Assembly: GCA_947493575.1 (NCBI GenBank)
Contig: CANLRQ010000025.1
Span: 1 to 42,714 of the forward strand
Direction: 5' to 3'
From: an uncultured Marinomonas sp.
Lineage (GTDB): Bacteria > Pseudomonadota > Gammaproteobacteria > Pseudomonadales > Marinomonadaceae
Length of the DNA stretch: 42,714 nt
Of this stretch, positions 8,321 to 16,137 are shown one piece after another. Below the pieces are notes generated by a model, which saw only the letters and a program-made list of their open reading frames with translations, did not search any database and was not told the DNA's origin. Within the stretch, counting starts at the first letter, position 1, and every line of letters starts with the position of its first letter. Both the position numbers and the translations under genes were made by a program.

Positions 8321-9364
8321 CTAGTTTGTAAAAGAGTTCAACATAGCTTCAGCTTCGTCTTTTGAAGGCAAAGATGGGTAAGCGCCCAATTTAGTCACCG
8401 CACTGGCACCACAAGCAACTGAGAACTCAACCGCGTTTTGTAGCTCTTCTTGAGTCATTAACGCCACGCTTGTTTCACCCGCGATTTCAGATAAGCGGAA
8501 CAATAAACCGCCGACAAATGCATCACCTGCGGCGGTGGTGTCTTTCACATCAACTTTAGGGGTTGCCACTTCGCCCGTGATACCGCTGGAGTGGAAATAA
8601 CGCACCGCATTGGCTCCATCCGTCAGTACAAACAAGCTTACGCCTTTTGCCAACGAATCTTGGATCAATGCCATTGGGTCGTCAGACAATTCTGCCAACT
8701 CTTCCATACTGGCTTTCACCACATCTGCGGCTTGGAACCAATCAATCACACGTTCCACATCCACACCCTGTTCAGGCCATAGATTAGTACGTAAATTAAT
8801 ATCAGCACTGACAATCCAACCCGCCATTTTTGCTAACTTAACACCGATATTGGTCGCCTTGGTAATGGACTCATCCGTTAGGGTATTAGAGCAAGTATGG
8901 AACACACCTTTTGAGGCATAAAACCATTCAGATAAAAAGTCTTCAGGGCGGAACAACATGTCTGCCGATGGGTTACGATAGAACTCAAAACTGCGCTCAC
9001 CTGTTTCGTCCAAACTCACAAAAGCCAATGCGGTTTTAGCGGAACTTGTCATCAGCAGCGCATTGGTATTTACGCCATATTCATTTAACGAATCCTTTAA
9101 GAAATGACCAAATGAATCATTACCCACTTGCCCAACAAAATGGCTGTTTCCACCCAATCTCGCTACCGCTACCGCCACGTTGGCAGGTGCGCCACCCGGG
9201 TATTTTGCGAAAGTCTGTACTTCATCAACACCCGTGTTTTGCGCTAAAAAATCAATCAAGGCTTCGCCAAACGACATAACTTTTGCCAAAGATTGTTCTT
9301 CTTTTGACGCTATTTCTGTCGCATCATTTGCTACCGACTGAGTAGACAGTGTTGTATCAGACAT
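8321..9364 (-). CDS. Fructokinase (PfkB family)
   Basis: This 347-residue PfkB/ribokinase-family sugar kinase would phosphorylate fructose to fructose 6-phosphate in the cytoplasm. The first PfkB signature is around YPGGAPANVAVAVARLGG (55-72). The second is DTTAAGDAFVGG (275-286) with the catalytic Asp near 281. TDGANAV lies in the nucleotide-site region. A roughly 27-residue polar N-terminal extension (MSDTTLSTQS...) precedes the conserved core; AGGAAA precedes the ATG and supports this start. It is the first gene of the minus-strand sugar run, 318 nt or more upstream of aglE. Together with the alpha-glucosidase it implies sucrose as substrate. Other PfkB substrates cannot be excluded from sequence. 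Confidence 0.88.
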   Translation of the reverse strand: MSDTTLSTQSVANDATEIASKEEQSLAKVMSFGEALIDFLAQNTGVDEVQTFAKYPGGAPANVAVAVARLGGNSHFVGQVGNDSFGHFLKDSLNEYGVNTNALLMTSSAKTALAFVSLDETGERSFEFYRNPSADMLFRPEDFLSEWFYASKGVFHTCSNTLTDESITKATNIGVKLAKMAGWIVSADINLRTNLWPEQGVDVERVIDWFQAADVVKASMEELAELSDDPMALIQDSLAKGVSLFVLTDGANAVRYFHSSGITGEVATPKVDVKDTTAAGDAFVGGLLFRLSEIAGETSVALMTQEELQNAVEFSVACGASAVTKLGAYPSLPSKDEAEAMLNSFTN

Positions 9365-9400
9365 AATGAAGTTTCCTGAAAGTTAAATAAACGAAAGTAT

Positions 9401-9413
9401 GACCGTAGTGGTC
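9401..9413. promoter_or_regulatory. Candidate operator upstream of fructokinase
   Basis: GACC-GTAGT-GGTC is a perfect 4-bp-arm palindrome about 37 nt before the fructokinase ATG, in the intergenic region shared with the divergent response-regulator gene. Its position suits an operator for the LacI-type regulator or the OmpR-type regulator. It is short and could be chance. Confidence 0.25.
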
Positions 9414-9536
9414 GATTAAATCAATCTAATGTATTTAAGGTTTTTTTCTCTACCCCTTATCATTTAGGTATAGTAGTTCCAATGCATAAATTCATTCCTT
9501 AAGTTCAATGAAATAAAACTAATAAAGAGAATAATA

Positions 9537-10280
9537 ATGAACAAAGCTAGGCGCATTTTTGTTGTGGATGACGACAATGACATCCGCTGCTTACTAAAAA
9601 CCTATTTAGAGAAGCAGCAATTCTATGTTGAAACAGCCGAATCAGGCGAAGCTTTTTTAGATGCGTTTGCCAGCGATGCAAATTTTGATCTGATTATTTT
9701 AGACATCATGCTGCCCGGGGAAGACGGTTTTTCTATATGTCGTCAATTACGCACCACCTCTCATGTGCCTGTGATTATGCTCACCGCTAACTCAGACGAG
9801 ATGGACCGCATCATTGGATTAGAGATCGGGGCCGATGACTATCTGGCCAAGCCCTTCAACCCCCGCGAACTTTTGGCTCGAATGAAGGCCATTTTAAGAC
9901 GCATGGAGCACATAGAACCGAACACCGCCGACAAAGCCCAAACCCAGTTTACCTTTGCAGGCTTTTTATTGAACACGGTTTCCCGAGAGTTAACCAACCC
10001 AAGTGGCGAAACAGACTCTTTAACCGGCGCAGATTACAACCTACTCACCTTATTCTTAAATAACCCCGGTACGGTGCTTTCACGGGAGCAAATTGCCGAA
10101 GCCACAAGAGGTCGCGACAGCACGCCCTTAGATCGTTTTATTGATGTGCACATCAGTCGCTTACGACAACGTTTAGGGGAAGATGCCCGTCACCCACAAA
10201 TGATCAAAACCGTTCGAGGTGCTGGCTACATTCTCACGGTCGATGTGCAAATGAACCAAGGAAAAACGGCTTCAGTATGA
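9537..10280 (+). CDS. OmpR-family response regulator
   Basis: This 247-residue two-component response regulator has a receiver domain (about 6-118) with acidic pocket VVDDDND, phospho-acceptor Asp near 56 (LIILDIMLP) and the conserved Lys near 105 (LAKPF). A winged-helix DNA-binding domain of OmpR/PhoB type follows (about 135-237, ending VRGAGYIL). The sensor kinase gene overlaps its end by 4 nt (ATGA), so the pair is co-translated. It is divergent from the sugar operon. By memory of sequence it resembles the regulators paired with GtrS-type kinases controlling glucose uptake in Pseudomonas, which would fit the gts-type transporter at 32.8 kb. That link is inference. Confidence 0.93.
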   Translation: MNKARRIFVVDDDNDIRCLLKTYLEKQQFYVETAESGEAFLDAFASDANFDLIILDIMLPGEDGFSICRQLRTTSHVPVIMLTANSDEMDRIIGLEIGADDYLAKPFNPRELLARMKAILRRMEHIEPNTADKAQTQFTFAGFLLNTVSRELTNPSGETDSLTGADYNLLTLFLNNPGTVLSREQIAEATRGRDSTPLDRFIDVHISRLRQRLGEDARHPQMIKTVRGAGYILTVDVQMNQGKTASV

Positions 10281-11770
10281 TGACAACACTGCGTTCAAAG
10301 GCACAAAGATTGTTCCAGTCTCTCTCTGGGCAAATTTTGATTGTAATGACAGTCGGTGTCGCCTTGGCTCAGTTCATCAGCTCTAGCATTTGGCTCAAAC
10401 AATTGGACGCCGATGCGGAACAAAATGTGCGTGAAGTATCCCAGCCCATGGCTTTTCGCGTGGCCGCTACCATTAGTTACTTTTCCTCTTTACCCAAAAG
10501 TCACCGCCACATTGTTATTGATCAACTGCAAGACATGGGCGGCACCCGTTTTTTTGTGACAGTCAACAAAGAAGAAATCGTCATTAATGATTTACCCGAT
10601 TCGCCCCTAAAAGACATTGTCATTCAAGAGTTTCGCCATACCTTGTCGAAGCAGCTTGGCATCACTAACCCACAAATTGCCTTTTCCAGCCCAGACGATT
10701 TGCACGTTATCAGCAATGAAATAAAACTGGTGGATTTACCAGAACGCTGGGGGCACCATAGCCTGTTAGTCAAACCCTTGGCACCGCCTATTTTGGTGAT
10801 TCAAATTCCAATTAATAACGACGAATGGCTCTACCTTGCCACCCTCATGCCCGACCCCTATTTCCTTGAAGGGGCGTCACCCATCTCTGCCGAACGGTTA
10901 TTTTCTCTCGCAGCATCCATCATTACCGTGCTGATTTTGAGTCTATTGGTTATTCGTCGTGTTACCCGCCCTTTGGCCACATTAGCCAAAGCCGCCGAAC
11001 AATTTGGTCAAGGAGATTGGCAACCCTTAAAAGAAATTGGCAGCACCGAAGTACGTAATACCGCCCATGCCTTTAACGACATGCAAACCCGCCTTCAACG
11101 CTATTTAAATGACAGAGAGCGACTCTTTGCCTCTATTTCCCATGATCTAAAAACCCCCATCACCCGTCTAAGATTGCGAGCCGAAATGCTCGACGAAGAC
11201 GACGTGCGTGATGCCATGATTCGGGATTTGGAAGACCTAGACATGTTGGTAAAAGGCGCATTGCAAAGCGTTAAAGAAACCGACATTCACGAAAACCGTG
11301 TGGAAGTACACATTCAAAATATGCTGAAAGACATGCAATCCAGCGCCAAACTGGCTCACAAACGCATTCAAATACAGGGTGTGTTGCAATCCCCTTACAT
11401 AGGTAAACCTTTTGCTATCAAGCGCTGTCTCGGCAATTTAATCGACAACGCCCTTTTCTACGGCAAATCCGCCAAGGTCTACTTAGACGACAATGAAGAA
11501 CGGCTCTGTATTCGCATTCAAGACGAAGGCCCCGGCATACCACAGGACAAACTCGACAAGGTATTCCAACCCTACACTCGATTGGGTTTAGATCATTCTG
11601 TACACCCAAGTGGCATGGGACTTGGGCTAAGTATCGCCCGTAATATCGCCCGCGCCCATGGGGGAGAAGTGATTTTACGCAACATGAACCAGTCAGTAGA
11701 CGCCGCCTCCCACGCTCCATCAGAGCAAAGAGCAGGATTAGAAGCCGTGATTACCTTGCCCAGACATTGA
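10277..11770 (+). CDS. Membrane sensor histidine kinase partnered with the OmpR-type regulator
   Basis: This 497-residue inner-membrane histidine kinase has membrane segment 1 (about 18-40), a periplasmic sensor region (about 41-205), membrane segment 2 (about 206-227), HAMP (about 228-280) and a HisKA domain with phospho-acceptor His near 289 (ASISHDLKTPITRLRL). The ATPase domain has the N box NLIDNALFYG (387-396), G1 DEGPGIP and G2 GMGLGLSIARNIA. It overlaps the regulator gene by 4 nt. The periplasmic domain has no family signature that I recognise, so the ligand is unknown; resemblance of the kinase core to GtrS/GltS-type glucose sensors is noted from memory only. Confidence 0.93.
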   Translation: MMTTLRSKAQRLFQSLSGQILIVMTVGVALAQFISSSIWLKQLDADAEQNVREVSQPMAFRVAATISYFSSLPKSHRHIVIDQLQDMGGTRFFVTVNKEEIVINDLPDSPLKDIVIQEFRHTLSKQLGITNPQIAFSSPDDLHVISNEIKLVDLPERWGHHSLLVKPLAPPILVIQIPINNDEWLYLATLMPDPYFLEGASPISAERLFSLAASIITVLILSLLVIRRVTRPLATLAKAAEQFGQGDWQPLKEIGSTEVRNTAHAFNDMQTRLQRYLNDRERLFASISHDLKTPITRLRLRAEMLDEDDVRDAMIRDLEDLDMLVKGALQSVKETDIHENRVEVHIQNMLKDMQSSAKLAHKRIQIQGVLQSPYIGKPFAIKRCLGNLIDNALFYGKSAKVYLDDNEERLCIRIQDEGPGIPQDKLDKVFQPYTRLGLDHSVHPSGMGLGLSIARNIARAHGGEVILRNMNQSVDAASHAPSEQRAGLEAVITLPRH

Positions 11771-11846
11771 ACAGCTATTAAGCAGCCATTAATCAGAGTT
11801 GGAGCGTTCATCCATACTGTTATCCTTTCAAAATACTTGTGTTCTA

Positions 11847-11861
11847 TACGTGAATTACGTA
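11847..11861. promoter_or_regulatory. Candidate HigA operator
   Basis: TACGT-GAATT-ACGTA is a 5-bp-arm palindrome 11-25 nt upstream of the start of the deleted higB gene. Autorepression through a palindrome at this position is the rule for HigBA modules, so it is probably bound by the HigA protein encoded just downstream. The binding itself is inference. Confidence 0.45.
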
Positions 11862-11871
11862 CATTTAATAA

Positions 11872-11967
11872 ATGGAAAGTATGTTTATTGAAATGTCAGA
11901 CTTAACGAACAACCAAAAGAAGCAATTGATCGTTTTTATGGAGGTTTGGCTTAATGAGCAATCGTGA
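11872..11967 (+). pseudogene. higB: HigB-2-type toxin with internal in-frame deletion
   Basis: The open frame encodes 31 residues: MESMFIE followed directly by MSDLTNNQKKQLIVF and MEVWLNEQS. From memory of the Vibrio cholerae HigB-2 toxin (about 110 residues, beginning like MKSVFVES and ending with MSDLNANQRKQLMAF plus MEAWRNEQS), these are the extreme N and C termini of the toxin with roughly 80 middle residues missing. The reading frame is preserved, and the 14-nt overlap with the antitoxin start (11954) is kept as in intact higBA-2 loci. The catalytic core is gone, so it cannot be an active mRNA-cleaving toxin. The joint falls at a GAA codon, compatible with deletion between short repeats. 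Confidence 0.75.
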
Positions 11968-12268
11968 TCTATTTACAGAACTTAGCTCGGCTCTTGTTGA
12001 AGCAAAAGCGCATTCAGAAGGAAAGTTAACCTTAAAAACATACCTAGTGAGTGAGATTACCGAGCTTCAAATAACACCAGATGAAATAGTGCAGATTCGA
12101 GAGCAATTTAATATGTCTCGGGGCGTATTTGCCAACTTATTGCACACCTCATCACGTACATTAGAAAACTGGGAGCAAGGCCGCAGCGCCCCAAATGGGC
12201 AAGCCATCACCTTATTAAAACTCGTTCAGCGCCACCCAGAAACCCTTGGGCAAATAGCTGAATTGTAG
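11954..12268 (+). CDS. higA: HigA-2-type XRE antitoxin
   Basis: This 104-residue helix-turn-helix antitoxin is co-linear with the Vibrio HigA-2 family: N-terminal toxin-binding part NRDLFTELSSALVEAKAHSEG, then an XRE domain (about 41-95) with FNMSRGVFANLL and TSSRTLENWEQGRSAPNG. It would normally neutralise HigB by wrapping it and repress the operon. Here its toxin partner is deleted to 31 residues, so it is an orphan antitoxin. GGAGG about 10 nt upstream (inside the toxin remnant) serves as ribosome site. It could still repress its own promoter or protect against related toxins encoded elsewhere; that is inference. Confidence 0.88.
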   Translation: MSNRDLFTELSSALVEAKAHSEGKLTLKTYLVSEITELQITPDEIVQIREQFNMSRGVFANLLHTSSRTLENWEQGRSAPNGQAITLLKLVQRHPETLGQIAEL

Positions 12269-12284
12269 ATAAGAGCATACCGAG

Positions 12285-12509
12285 CTTTTGCAATACGACG
12301 GTTCACAAAATGAATGTCTTCCGCTATCAAACTTGTGGGGGTTTTGACTTCTCGAATTAAACGATTGTGCAGAGAATCTTTGCGCTCTACTTTTAAGGCC
12401 AAGGCTTCATTTTTCATCACAGCGAGTAAATCAAAGTCACTTTGATATTGATAATGTACGCCATCCTCAGCAAGTTCTTCCACCCAATCTCCACGGGCAT
12501 AACTGCCAA
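12285..12509 (-). pseudogene. Duplicated fragment of the nucleotidyltransferase-HEPN gene
   Basis: This 225-bp segment matches 15810-16034 with three mismatches by eye (12421, 12490, 12502), in the same orientation 3525 bp away. It encodes the stretch EELAEDGVHYQYQSDFDLLA through FVNRRIAK, the middle of the nucleotidyltransferase domain. It lacks the start, the GSYARGD motif and the HEPN domain. It begins 17 nt after the higA stop codon and is followed by a 15-bp tandem repeat. It is a gene remnant, not a functional gene; the few differences indicate a recent duplication. Confidence 0.9.
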
Positions 12510-12562
12510 GACATTGATTTAAAAGACATTGACTTAAAGAGCATTGATTTAAAAAGCATTAG
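12510..12562. repeat. 15-bp tandem repeat next to the KAP gene 3' end
   Basis: About three and a half units of a 15-bp repeat lie between the duplicated fragment and the KAP stop codon: GACATTGATTTAAAA (12510-12524), GACATTGACTTAAAG (12525-12539), AGCATTGATTTAAAA (12540-12554), then a partial AGCATTAG. It marks the junction of the duplication. Confidence 0.8.
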
Positions 12563-12563
12563 T

Positions 12564-15158
12564 CTACACAGTGGGTTTAACGTCATCCGATTTGACGTCA
12601 ATCCCCGGTAGTACAAAGGGTTCAATGGCTTTTGTCATAGAAATACCATTCAGATCACAGTTAGCCAACTCAATAACATAAGCGTTAATAATTTTAGAGC
12701 TCTCTTTCGGATCTCCATTATTTGAAGCATCCTGATTTTCCGCTTCTTCCAATGTATCTAGTCCAGCATCAGAGCTTAACAACGTCCTTAACTGCTGTCG
12801 TTTTGTTATGTCATTCAGGTTATTGAGGTACTCCAATGCAAACAAGGTCACCATCATAGGGAAAGTCTCACTGCCGTCTTGCTTCTTCGAGCCTTCCATA
12901 CGCTCGCCCTGCGGATAGAAGTTACGCAAGAAAGTATAACTGTTGTGTAGGCGTTTAATTTGGCGGGGATTCGACAATTCAAAGTGAGTCAGCCAATGTT
13001 TGAAGGCCCATTTTTGCTCATCGGAAAGTGAGACAATTCTGGTGATAACCTGCTCTTCTTGTTCTTGTGCTTCTTGTGCTTGATGATTGGATAAAGAACT
13101 GTCTTCTTCCCGTATTTCTGAGCTACCTGCCAACGACTCTGAGTTATTACTTTCAGCCATCACGTTATCCCTATCAGGCTCTCCTTCTGTTTCGATCGGC
13201 GTTTCCCGAGTCTCGCTTTGTTCTTTTGTCCCGTTTTGGCTTTTTTGACCGTTTTTATAAAGCGGCAAGGTATCAAGCCAGGATTCATCATCCCATAAAT
13301 GGGAAAGGTAACCCACCACAGCCGCGTCATTCGGTTCGGTTAATACAATAGGCAGATGGATGATTTTTGCCAAATAGTCGCGGGCGATCAGTCTTGGGTC
13401 TTCAATATGATGTTGCGAGGCCAAGTCTTTGTAATGCAACGCCAAGGCTGCAAGAGCAATGCGTTGATCCACTGCAATCACCACAACGACTTTGTCCAAA
13501 TCCAGCACCATGCGCACCGCTTCCAATACTTTTACAATGCCTTTATGACCACATCGATCTAAATCGTCCACCACGTAGAGAATCCGCTGATCTTCTTTTA
13601 AACGTACCTTGGTAAGCTTTTTAATGTGATCTCGCATTACCGGAATGGTGCCAAGGTGCTTGCCATAATTAGGCAATTTTAAATAGGTTAATAACTCTTT
13701 CGCCAATGGGCCGACAAACAAAGTTTTGCTCTGCTTCAATGCGGAGTAGAAAAAAGCCGCTGTCCAGACAGCAGGGACTACATTTGGAACAATAGGAGAA
13801 GTACCTTCACCAAATAGAGATGAGAAGAAGCCTTTAACTTCTACCATTACTTCATCAGGAACCCAGAAAGGAGCCAATGCCAATAAAAAAAGCATCAATG
13901 GTCGGATAAATTTCCAGCTATGTAAGCTTAGGGCAAACCGCAGTGTCAGCCCAAACCGTCTAAACATCCAAACAACTTTCCCTAATCTGGTATTAGTATT
14001 AGGTTCTGGGCTCGACAGAGTTTTAATCATTTCTTGGGCAATGCCTGCCTGTAAGTTATCCGTATGTTCGTATTCCCATGCATTAAACTCCGCAAAGAGA
14101 AACTCTGGCATAGGTTCCATAGGTTCATGTACCAAGCCTTTATCCAATATTGCTCTACCAGTTAAACGCCTGTGCTCAACCCTGTTTTTTAACGATGTTT
14201 TTAATAACTCAACCACCGAGCTTTTGCCCACACCCCAGTGGCCTAATAAACCAATCGTTTGATGGTGGCTGTTGTCAGGGGCTTGCAACAAATCCGCCAA
14301 GGTCTCCACCAGCTTTTTCCGATCCAATTTATCTTCTTTAGCGAGTTGATGATTACTGTGGCTATGGCCTGCCTCTATTTTGATTAGGTTTAAATAGCCT
14401 TCTATCTTATTTAACGCCTTTTGAATCGAATCTTGATCTGGCTTCCCGTGGAAAAGCCCCTGATATAGTGGGTAAATGCTATCTATAATAGCCGCCCCTT
14501 GAGGATCTTGAGACTGAATGCCTGTCGATAACAACGTAAGCGCACTCGGTAGATGATGAGAGACAAGCTCACTTAAGTTGCTGTCTTCTTTTATGGATCT
14601 AAGCAATGGAAGCAAAAACACGTTGCCTTCACCCTGCTCTAAATACATAAGATCCTTCAACATGTCGTCTTTTAAATTAGCACCTAAGGCGGCGACGGCG
14701 CGGGCGGAGGCGGCGGAGACGGCGGCGGCGGCGACGGCGACGGCGCGGGCGGAGGCGGCGGAGACGGCGGCGGCGGAGACGGCAGCGGCGGCGACGGAGA
14801 CGGCGACGGAGGAGGAGGCGGAGACGGCGGAGGCGGCGGAGGCGGCGGCGGCGGCGGCGAAGTCGGCGAAGTCGGCGCGGTGGCGGAGGAGGCGGGCGCG
14901 GGATGAAAAATCTAGACCACTTTTTTCATTCGTAGACAGCCCTAGTAGAAGGTGCCATACACCCAAAAGGTGTTTCACTCTGTCTTCTTCTGGCCAATAA
15001 AAAAAGTAAGACTTCTCAGGCACTTTATGAGCTAACAAGGGAAAAACCCTTAACGCACACCGTGTCGAAAAAGCCGTAATAGAGGCTCTATTCAGTTTGT
15101 TTAATCGGTCTTTTAAGTCGATTATTTCTTCTTTTGTAAATGGTGCACTTTTTGCCAC
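12564..15158 (-). CDS. KAP-family P-loop NTPase with GC-rich Ala/Ser/Val repeat domain
   Basis: This 864-residue protein has the KAP NTPase layout. Walker A is GHWGVGKSS (306-314), the family motif FNAWEYE is at 358-364, two predicted membrane helices (about 417-433 and 457-475) are inserted between Walker A and B, and Walker B is ILYVVDDLDRCG (526-537). An acidic, polar linker follows (about 640-720), then a helical C-terminus. Residues about 99-159 are almost purely Ala, Ser and Val with a 15-residue period (VSAASARAVAVAAAA), encoded by DNA far richer in G+C than the rest. KAP proteins include the plasmid phage-exclusion protein PifA, so a membrane-linked defence role is plausible but not shown. 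It sits between a broken HigBA module and a nucleotidyltransferase-HEPN gene, flanked by 225-bp direct repeats. Confidence 0.88.
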   Translation of the reverse strand: MAKSAPFTKEEIIDLKDRLNKLNRASITAFSTRCALRVFPLLAHKVPEKSYFFYWPEEDRVKHLLGVWHLLLGLSTNEKSGLDFSSRARLLRHRADFADFAAAAAASAASAVSASSSVAVSVAAAAVSAAAVSAASARAVAVAAAAVSAASARAVAALGANLKDDMLKDLMYLEQGEGNVFLLPLLRSIKEDSNLSELVSHHLPSALTLLSTGIQSQDPQGAAIIDSIYPLYQGLFHGKPDQDSIQKALNKIEGYLNLIKIEAGHSHSNHQLAKEDKLDRKKLVETLADLLQAPDNSHHQTIGLLGHWGVGKSSVVELLKTSLKNRVEHRRLTGRAILDKGLVHEPMEPMPEFLFAEFNAWEYEHTDNLQAGIAQEMIKTLSSPEPNTNTRLGKVVWMFRRFGLTLRFALSLHSWKFIRPLMLFLLALAPFWVPDEVMVEVKGFFSSLFGEGTSPIVPNVVPAVWTAAFFYSALKQSKTLFVGPLAKELLTYLKLPNYGKHLGTIPVMRDHIKKLTKVRLKEDQRILYVVDDLDRCGHKGIVKVLEAVRMVLDLDKVVVVIAVDQRIALAALALHYKDLASQHHIEDPRLIARDYLAKIIHLPIVLTEPNDAAVVGYLSHLWDDESWLDTLPLYKNGQKSQNGTKEQSETRETPIETEGEPDRDNVMAESNNSESLAGSSEIREEDSSLSNHQAQEAQEQEEQVITRIVSLSDEQKWAFKHWLTHFELSNPRQIKRLHNSYTFLRNFYPQGERMEGSKKQDGSETFPMMVTLFALEYLNNLNDITKRQQLRTLLSSDAGLDTLEEAENQDASNNGDPKESSKIINAYVIELANCDLNGISMTKAIEPFVLPGIDVKSDDVKPTV
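14686..14905. repeat. GC-rich low-complexity GGC/GGA minisatellite inside the KAP gene
   Basis: About 220 bp consist almost entirely of GGCGGAG/GGCGAC-type triplets on the plus strand, in otherwise AT-rich DNA. A perfect 35-bp unit occurs at 14696-14730 and again at 14741-14775 (45-bp period, 15 codons). The reading frame on the minus strand stays open and encodes the Ala/Ser/Val tract. Such DNA is prone to slippage and, being G-rich on the transcription template strand, could fold into G-quadruplexes. Confidence 0.9.
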
Positions 15159-15282
15159 TGCAAGTTCCTTTTGTCTTCTTAGCTTATAAAGGAGTTAATC
15201 AAAAACCTGTTAGAGAATTAACAATGCTATGGATAAGCACTATAACAACCTAAACCACTGGTTGAATAGAGGACGCTGGCTA

Positions 15283-16137
15283 TTACTGGTAACTGGCTAT
15301 TTTAGCGCGACACAATGTTTCCGTTAGGGTTTGCAACGTCTGGACTCTTTCCAAGAGCCATTCGAGTTCCTGTTGGGTTATCTTAAATTCTGGTTGATAA
15401 CGGGCGCTCACATAGGCTTTGCGTAACAATTCGAACTTTGCTTTTTCGTCTTCCGCTCCCTGTGGAAAAATGCTTAGAAATTGCGGTTCAATGCTGGCCA
15501 CGCGCTGGCCCAGTTTGCGTAAATCGTGGGTTTTGGGTTTATAACGGGTAAAAGCCAGCAAGATGGCGGCATAAAGCCGTTCCGTCATTTGATGCAAGTT
15601 AAACGCGGCTTCATTAAAATCTTGTTCGCCCATACAAAAGCGCACTATCTTGCTGGAGTTGTGGGCTTTGCCAAACCAGTGCTCAAAGTCTTCAGTCGCT
15701 AAATGTTTGCGTTCTGTAACATTGAGCTCTTTGGGTTCCGCTAATTGAAATTCACCCGAGTTATGCAGGATAAAACCTTCACGTAAAATATCGGTGTAAA
15801 AGTACTGACCTTTTGCAATACGACGGTTCACAAAATGAATGTCTTCCGCTATCAAACTTGTGGGGGTTTTGACTTCTCGAATTAAACGATTGTGCAGAGA
15901 ATCTTTGCGCTCTACTTTTAAGGCCAAGGCTTCATTTTTCATCACGGCGAGTAAATCAAAGTCACTTTGATATTGATAATGTACGCCATCCTCAGCAAGT
16001 TCTTCCACCCAATCACCACGGGCATAGCTGCCAAATAGGATCAACAAACTGGGTTTTGTTGTTGCTAAAATGATATCCACAGCCCGTTGCAGTTGAAGCC
16101 GTTTATCTTCTGGTAAATGAGAAATCATCGTTTCCAT
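15283..16137 (-). CDS. Fused nucleotidyltransferase-HEPN protein
   Basis: This 284-residue protein joins a minimal nucleotidyltransferase domain (GSYARGD at 36-42, acidic pair SDFDLL near 58-63) to a C-terminal HEPN domain (about 140-275, with R198-x5-H204 in RYKPKTH). In type VII toxin-antitoxin systems a MntA-type nucleotidyltransferase modifies and silences a HepT-type HEPN RNase; here both are in one polypeptide, as in some stand-alone NT-HEPN proteins. The HEPN motif R-x4-6-H can support RNase activity. The gene lies 124 nt upstream of the KAP NTPase on the same strand and may be co-expressed with it. A 225-bp internal segment is duplicated at 12285-12509. Domain calls are firm; function is inference. 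Confidence 0.85.
   Translation of the reverse strand: METMISHLPEDKRLQLQRAVDIILATTKPSLLILFGSYARGDWVEELAEDGVHYQYQSDFDLLAVMKNEALALKVERKDSLHNRLIREVKTPTSLIAEDIHFVNRRIAKGQYFYTDILREGFILHNSGEFQLAEPKELNVTERKHLATEDFEHWFGKAHNSSKIVRFCMGEQDFNEAAFNLHQMTERLYAAILLAFTRYKPKTHDLRKLGQRVASIEPQFLSIFPQGAEDEKAKFELLRKAYVSARYQPEFKITQQELEWLLERVQTLQTLTETLCRAKIASYQ
15810..16034. repeat. Source copy of the 225-bp direct repeat
   Basis: This is the intact-gene copy of the repeat whose second copy is at 12285-12509. Both copies lie in the same orientation and enclose the whole KAP gene plus the 3' two thirds of the nucleotidyltransferase-HEPN gene, so recombination between them would delete that 3.5-kb unit. Confidence 0.9.

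Noticed and set aside
14578..15000. Long plus-strand frame rich in Ala, Glu and Thr across the GC-rich tract
   Set aside because: It is the antisense reading of the repeat; the minus-strand frame continues into clear KAP NTPase motifs on one side and a conserved-looking N-terminus on the other, while the plus frame has no homology-like ends.
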